Source: an uncultured Poribacteria bacterium (GTDB lineage Bacteria; Poribacteria; WGA-4E; WGA-3G). Taken from it: a stretch of DNA of 64,000 nucleotides. The notes below the pieces were generated by a model. The model worked only from the letters and a program-made list of their open reading frames with translations. It was not told where the DNA came from and searched no databases. Location of the stretch: assembly GCA_951813545.1 (NCBI GenBank), contig OX638352.1:1240001-1304000 (forward strand). Direction: 5' to 3'. This document shows positions 63,534 to 64,000 of the stretch, piece by piece (position 1 is the stretch's first letter; the number at the start of each line of letters is the position of its first letter). A program made the translations under genes and the position numbers.

Positions 63534-64000
63534 ATGAACTTAGAAACCCAAATCCAGCAATTCCGAGAAACCTTTTACAGTGTCAAGACCGAAGTCCAAA
63601 AACGCATTGTCGGTCAAGACGCGATTATCGAAGGTGTCCTCTTCTGCTTGCTCGCCAATGGACACGCACTCCTTGAGGGCATCCCCGGCTTAGGCAAGAC
63701 GCAACTGATTCATACTCTCAGCGAAGCACTCGATCTTTCTTTTAAGCGCATTCAATTCACACCGGATATGATGCCCTCCGACATCACAGGTACAACGCTT
63801 CTCGTCGAAGATGAACACGGCGGAAGGCAGTTTGAATTCCAACAGGGACCCATTTTCGCCCAACTTATCCTCGCCGATGAGATCAACCGCGCCACACCGC
63901 GCACCCAATCGGCACTCCTTGAGGCGATGCAAGAACGCACCGTCACCGTCGGGCGCACCAGCCACACGTTAGAGGAACCGTTTTGCGTCCTCGCGACACA
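63534..64000 (+). CDS. MoxR family AAA+ ATPase, N-terminal part (runs off window)
   Basis: The first 155 residues of a MoxR-type ATPase; the gene continues past the window end. Walker A EGIPGLGKTQ is at about residues 49-58, Walker B LILADEINRA at about 112-121, and the ALLEAMQERTVTVG stretch with the sensor region follows; all are highly typical of MoxR. Such proteins act as chaperones for the maturation of metalloenzymes or membrane complexes, usually together with a DUF58 and a von Willebrand A protein encoded after them. That part lies outside the window. Confidence 0.93.
   Translation, partial: MNLETQIQQFRETFYSVKTEVQKRIVGQDAIIEGVLFCLLANGHALLEGIPGLGKTQLIHTLSEALDLSFKRIQFTPDMMPSDITGTTLLVEDEHGGRQFEFQQGPIFAQLILADEINRATPRTQSALLEAMQERTVTVGRTSHTLEEPFCVLAT

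Overview
The window is one bacterial chromosomal segment (standard code, TAA/TAG/TGA stops, ATG/GTG/TTG starts, tmRNA and tRNA without encoded CCA). Gene content is a mix of housekeeping genes (nadC, dnaN, hflX, smpB-ssrA, uvrC, trmB, glnD) and families that are expanded in uncultured marine or sponge-associated lineages such as Candidatus Poribacteria: phytanoyl-CoA dioxygenases, Gfo/Idh/MocA dehydrogenases, sugar-phosphate isomerase/epimerases, a sulfatase-like enzyme, DUF6785 membrane protein. The Poribacteria assignment is an inference from gene content, not proven.

Layout. 1-5.2 kb: end of an isomerase gene, a small basic protein, nadC, a flippase-like membrane protein, a 3-hydroxyisobutyrate-dehydrogenase-like enzyme, and dnaN on the minus strand. 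5.8-13.1 kb: a large membrane protein, then a Gld-type ABC operon (ATPase, permease, GldG-like, DUF4340, SIMPL lipoprotein) behind a good sigma70 promoter. 13.2-16.3 kb: a single-chain type ISP restriction-modification enzyme without a helicase. 16.7-16.9 kb: a MITE whose ends match an insertion sequence found 17 kb away. 17-22.9 kb: M24 peptidase, tRNA-Leu, an isomerase, hflX, smpB and tmRNA. 22.9-28.5 kb: PH-like protein, YqiJ/YqiK-like pair with an aspartate-rich repeat, bifunctional nuclease, D-aminoacylase-like amidohydrolase.

28.5-30.6 kb: a type II restriction-modification pair in which the endonuclease gene is split by a 116-bp TA-flanked MITE between the two halves of its PD-(D/E)XK site; removing the MITE restores one reading frame. 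30.6-39.9 kb: an alginate-acetylation-like locus (PepSY-SGNH protein, MBOAT/AlgI, two AlgJ/AlgX-like SGNH proteins) split by two complete IS4-type insertion sequences with intact terminal repeats and target duplications. 39.9-42.3 kb: two tandem lectin-domain paralogs on the minus strand, both broken (one frameshift, two in-frame TGA). 43-44.1 kb: a small unknown gene and a protein with a C-terminal domain like the Anabaena sensory rhodopsin transducer. 44.2-54.1 kb (minus): a double YibE/F membrane protein, uvrC, Uma2-type protein, trmB, an epimerase and glnD.

54.4-63.5 kb: a plus-strand series of Gfo/Idh/MocA dehydrogenases, Fe(II)/2-oxoglutarate oxygenases and a sulfatase-family hydrolase, which looks like a catabolic or tailoring cluster. 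The first oxygenase is cut by a complete TnpB-only IS200/IS605-group element inserted next to TTCAC; its ends can be placed to the base because removing it restores the frame. The window ends in a MoxR ATPase.

The strongest theme is mobile DNA: two full IS4-type elements, one TnpB element, one MITE derived from an IS, two to three copies of a TA-flanked MITE, a further 91-bp MITE-like dyad and several dispersed hairpin repeats, with at least two host genes visibly inactivated. Both IS4-type elements carry fold-back hairpins around the transposase start.
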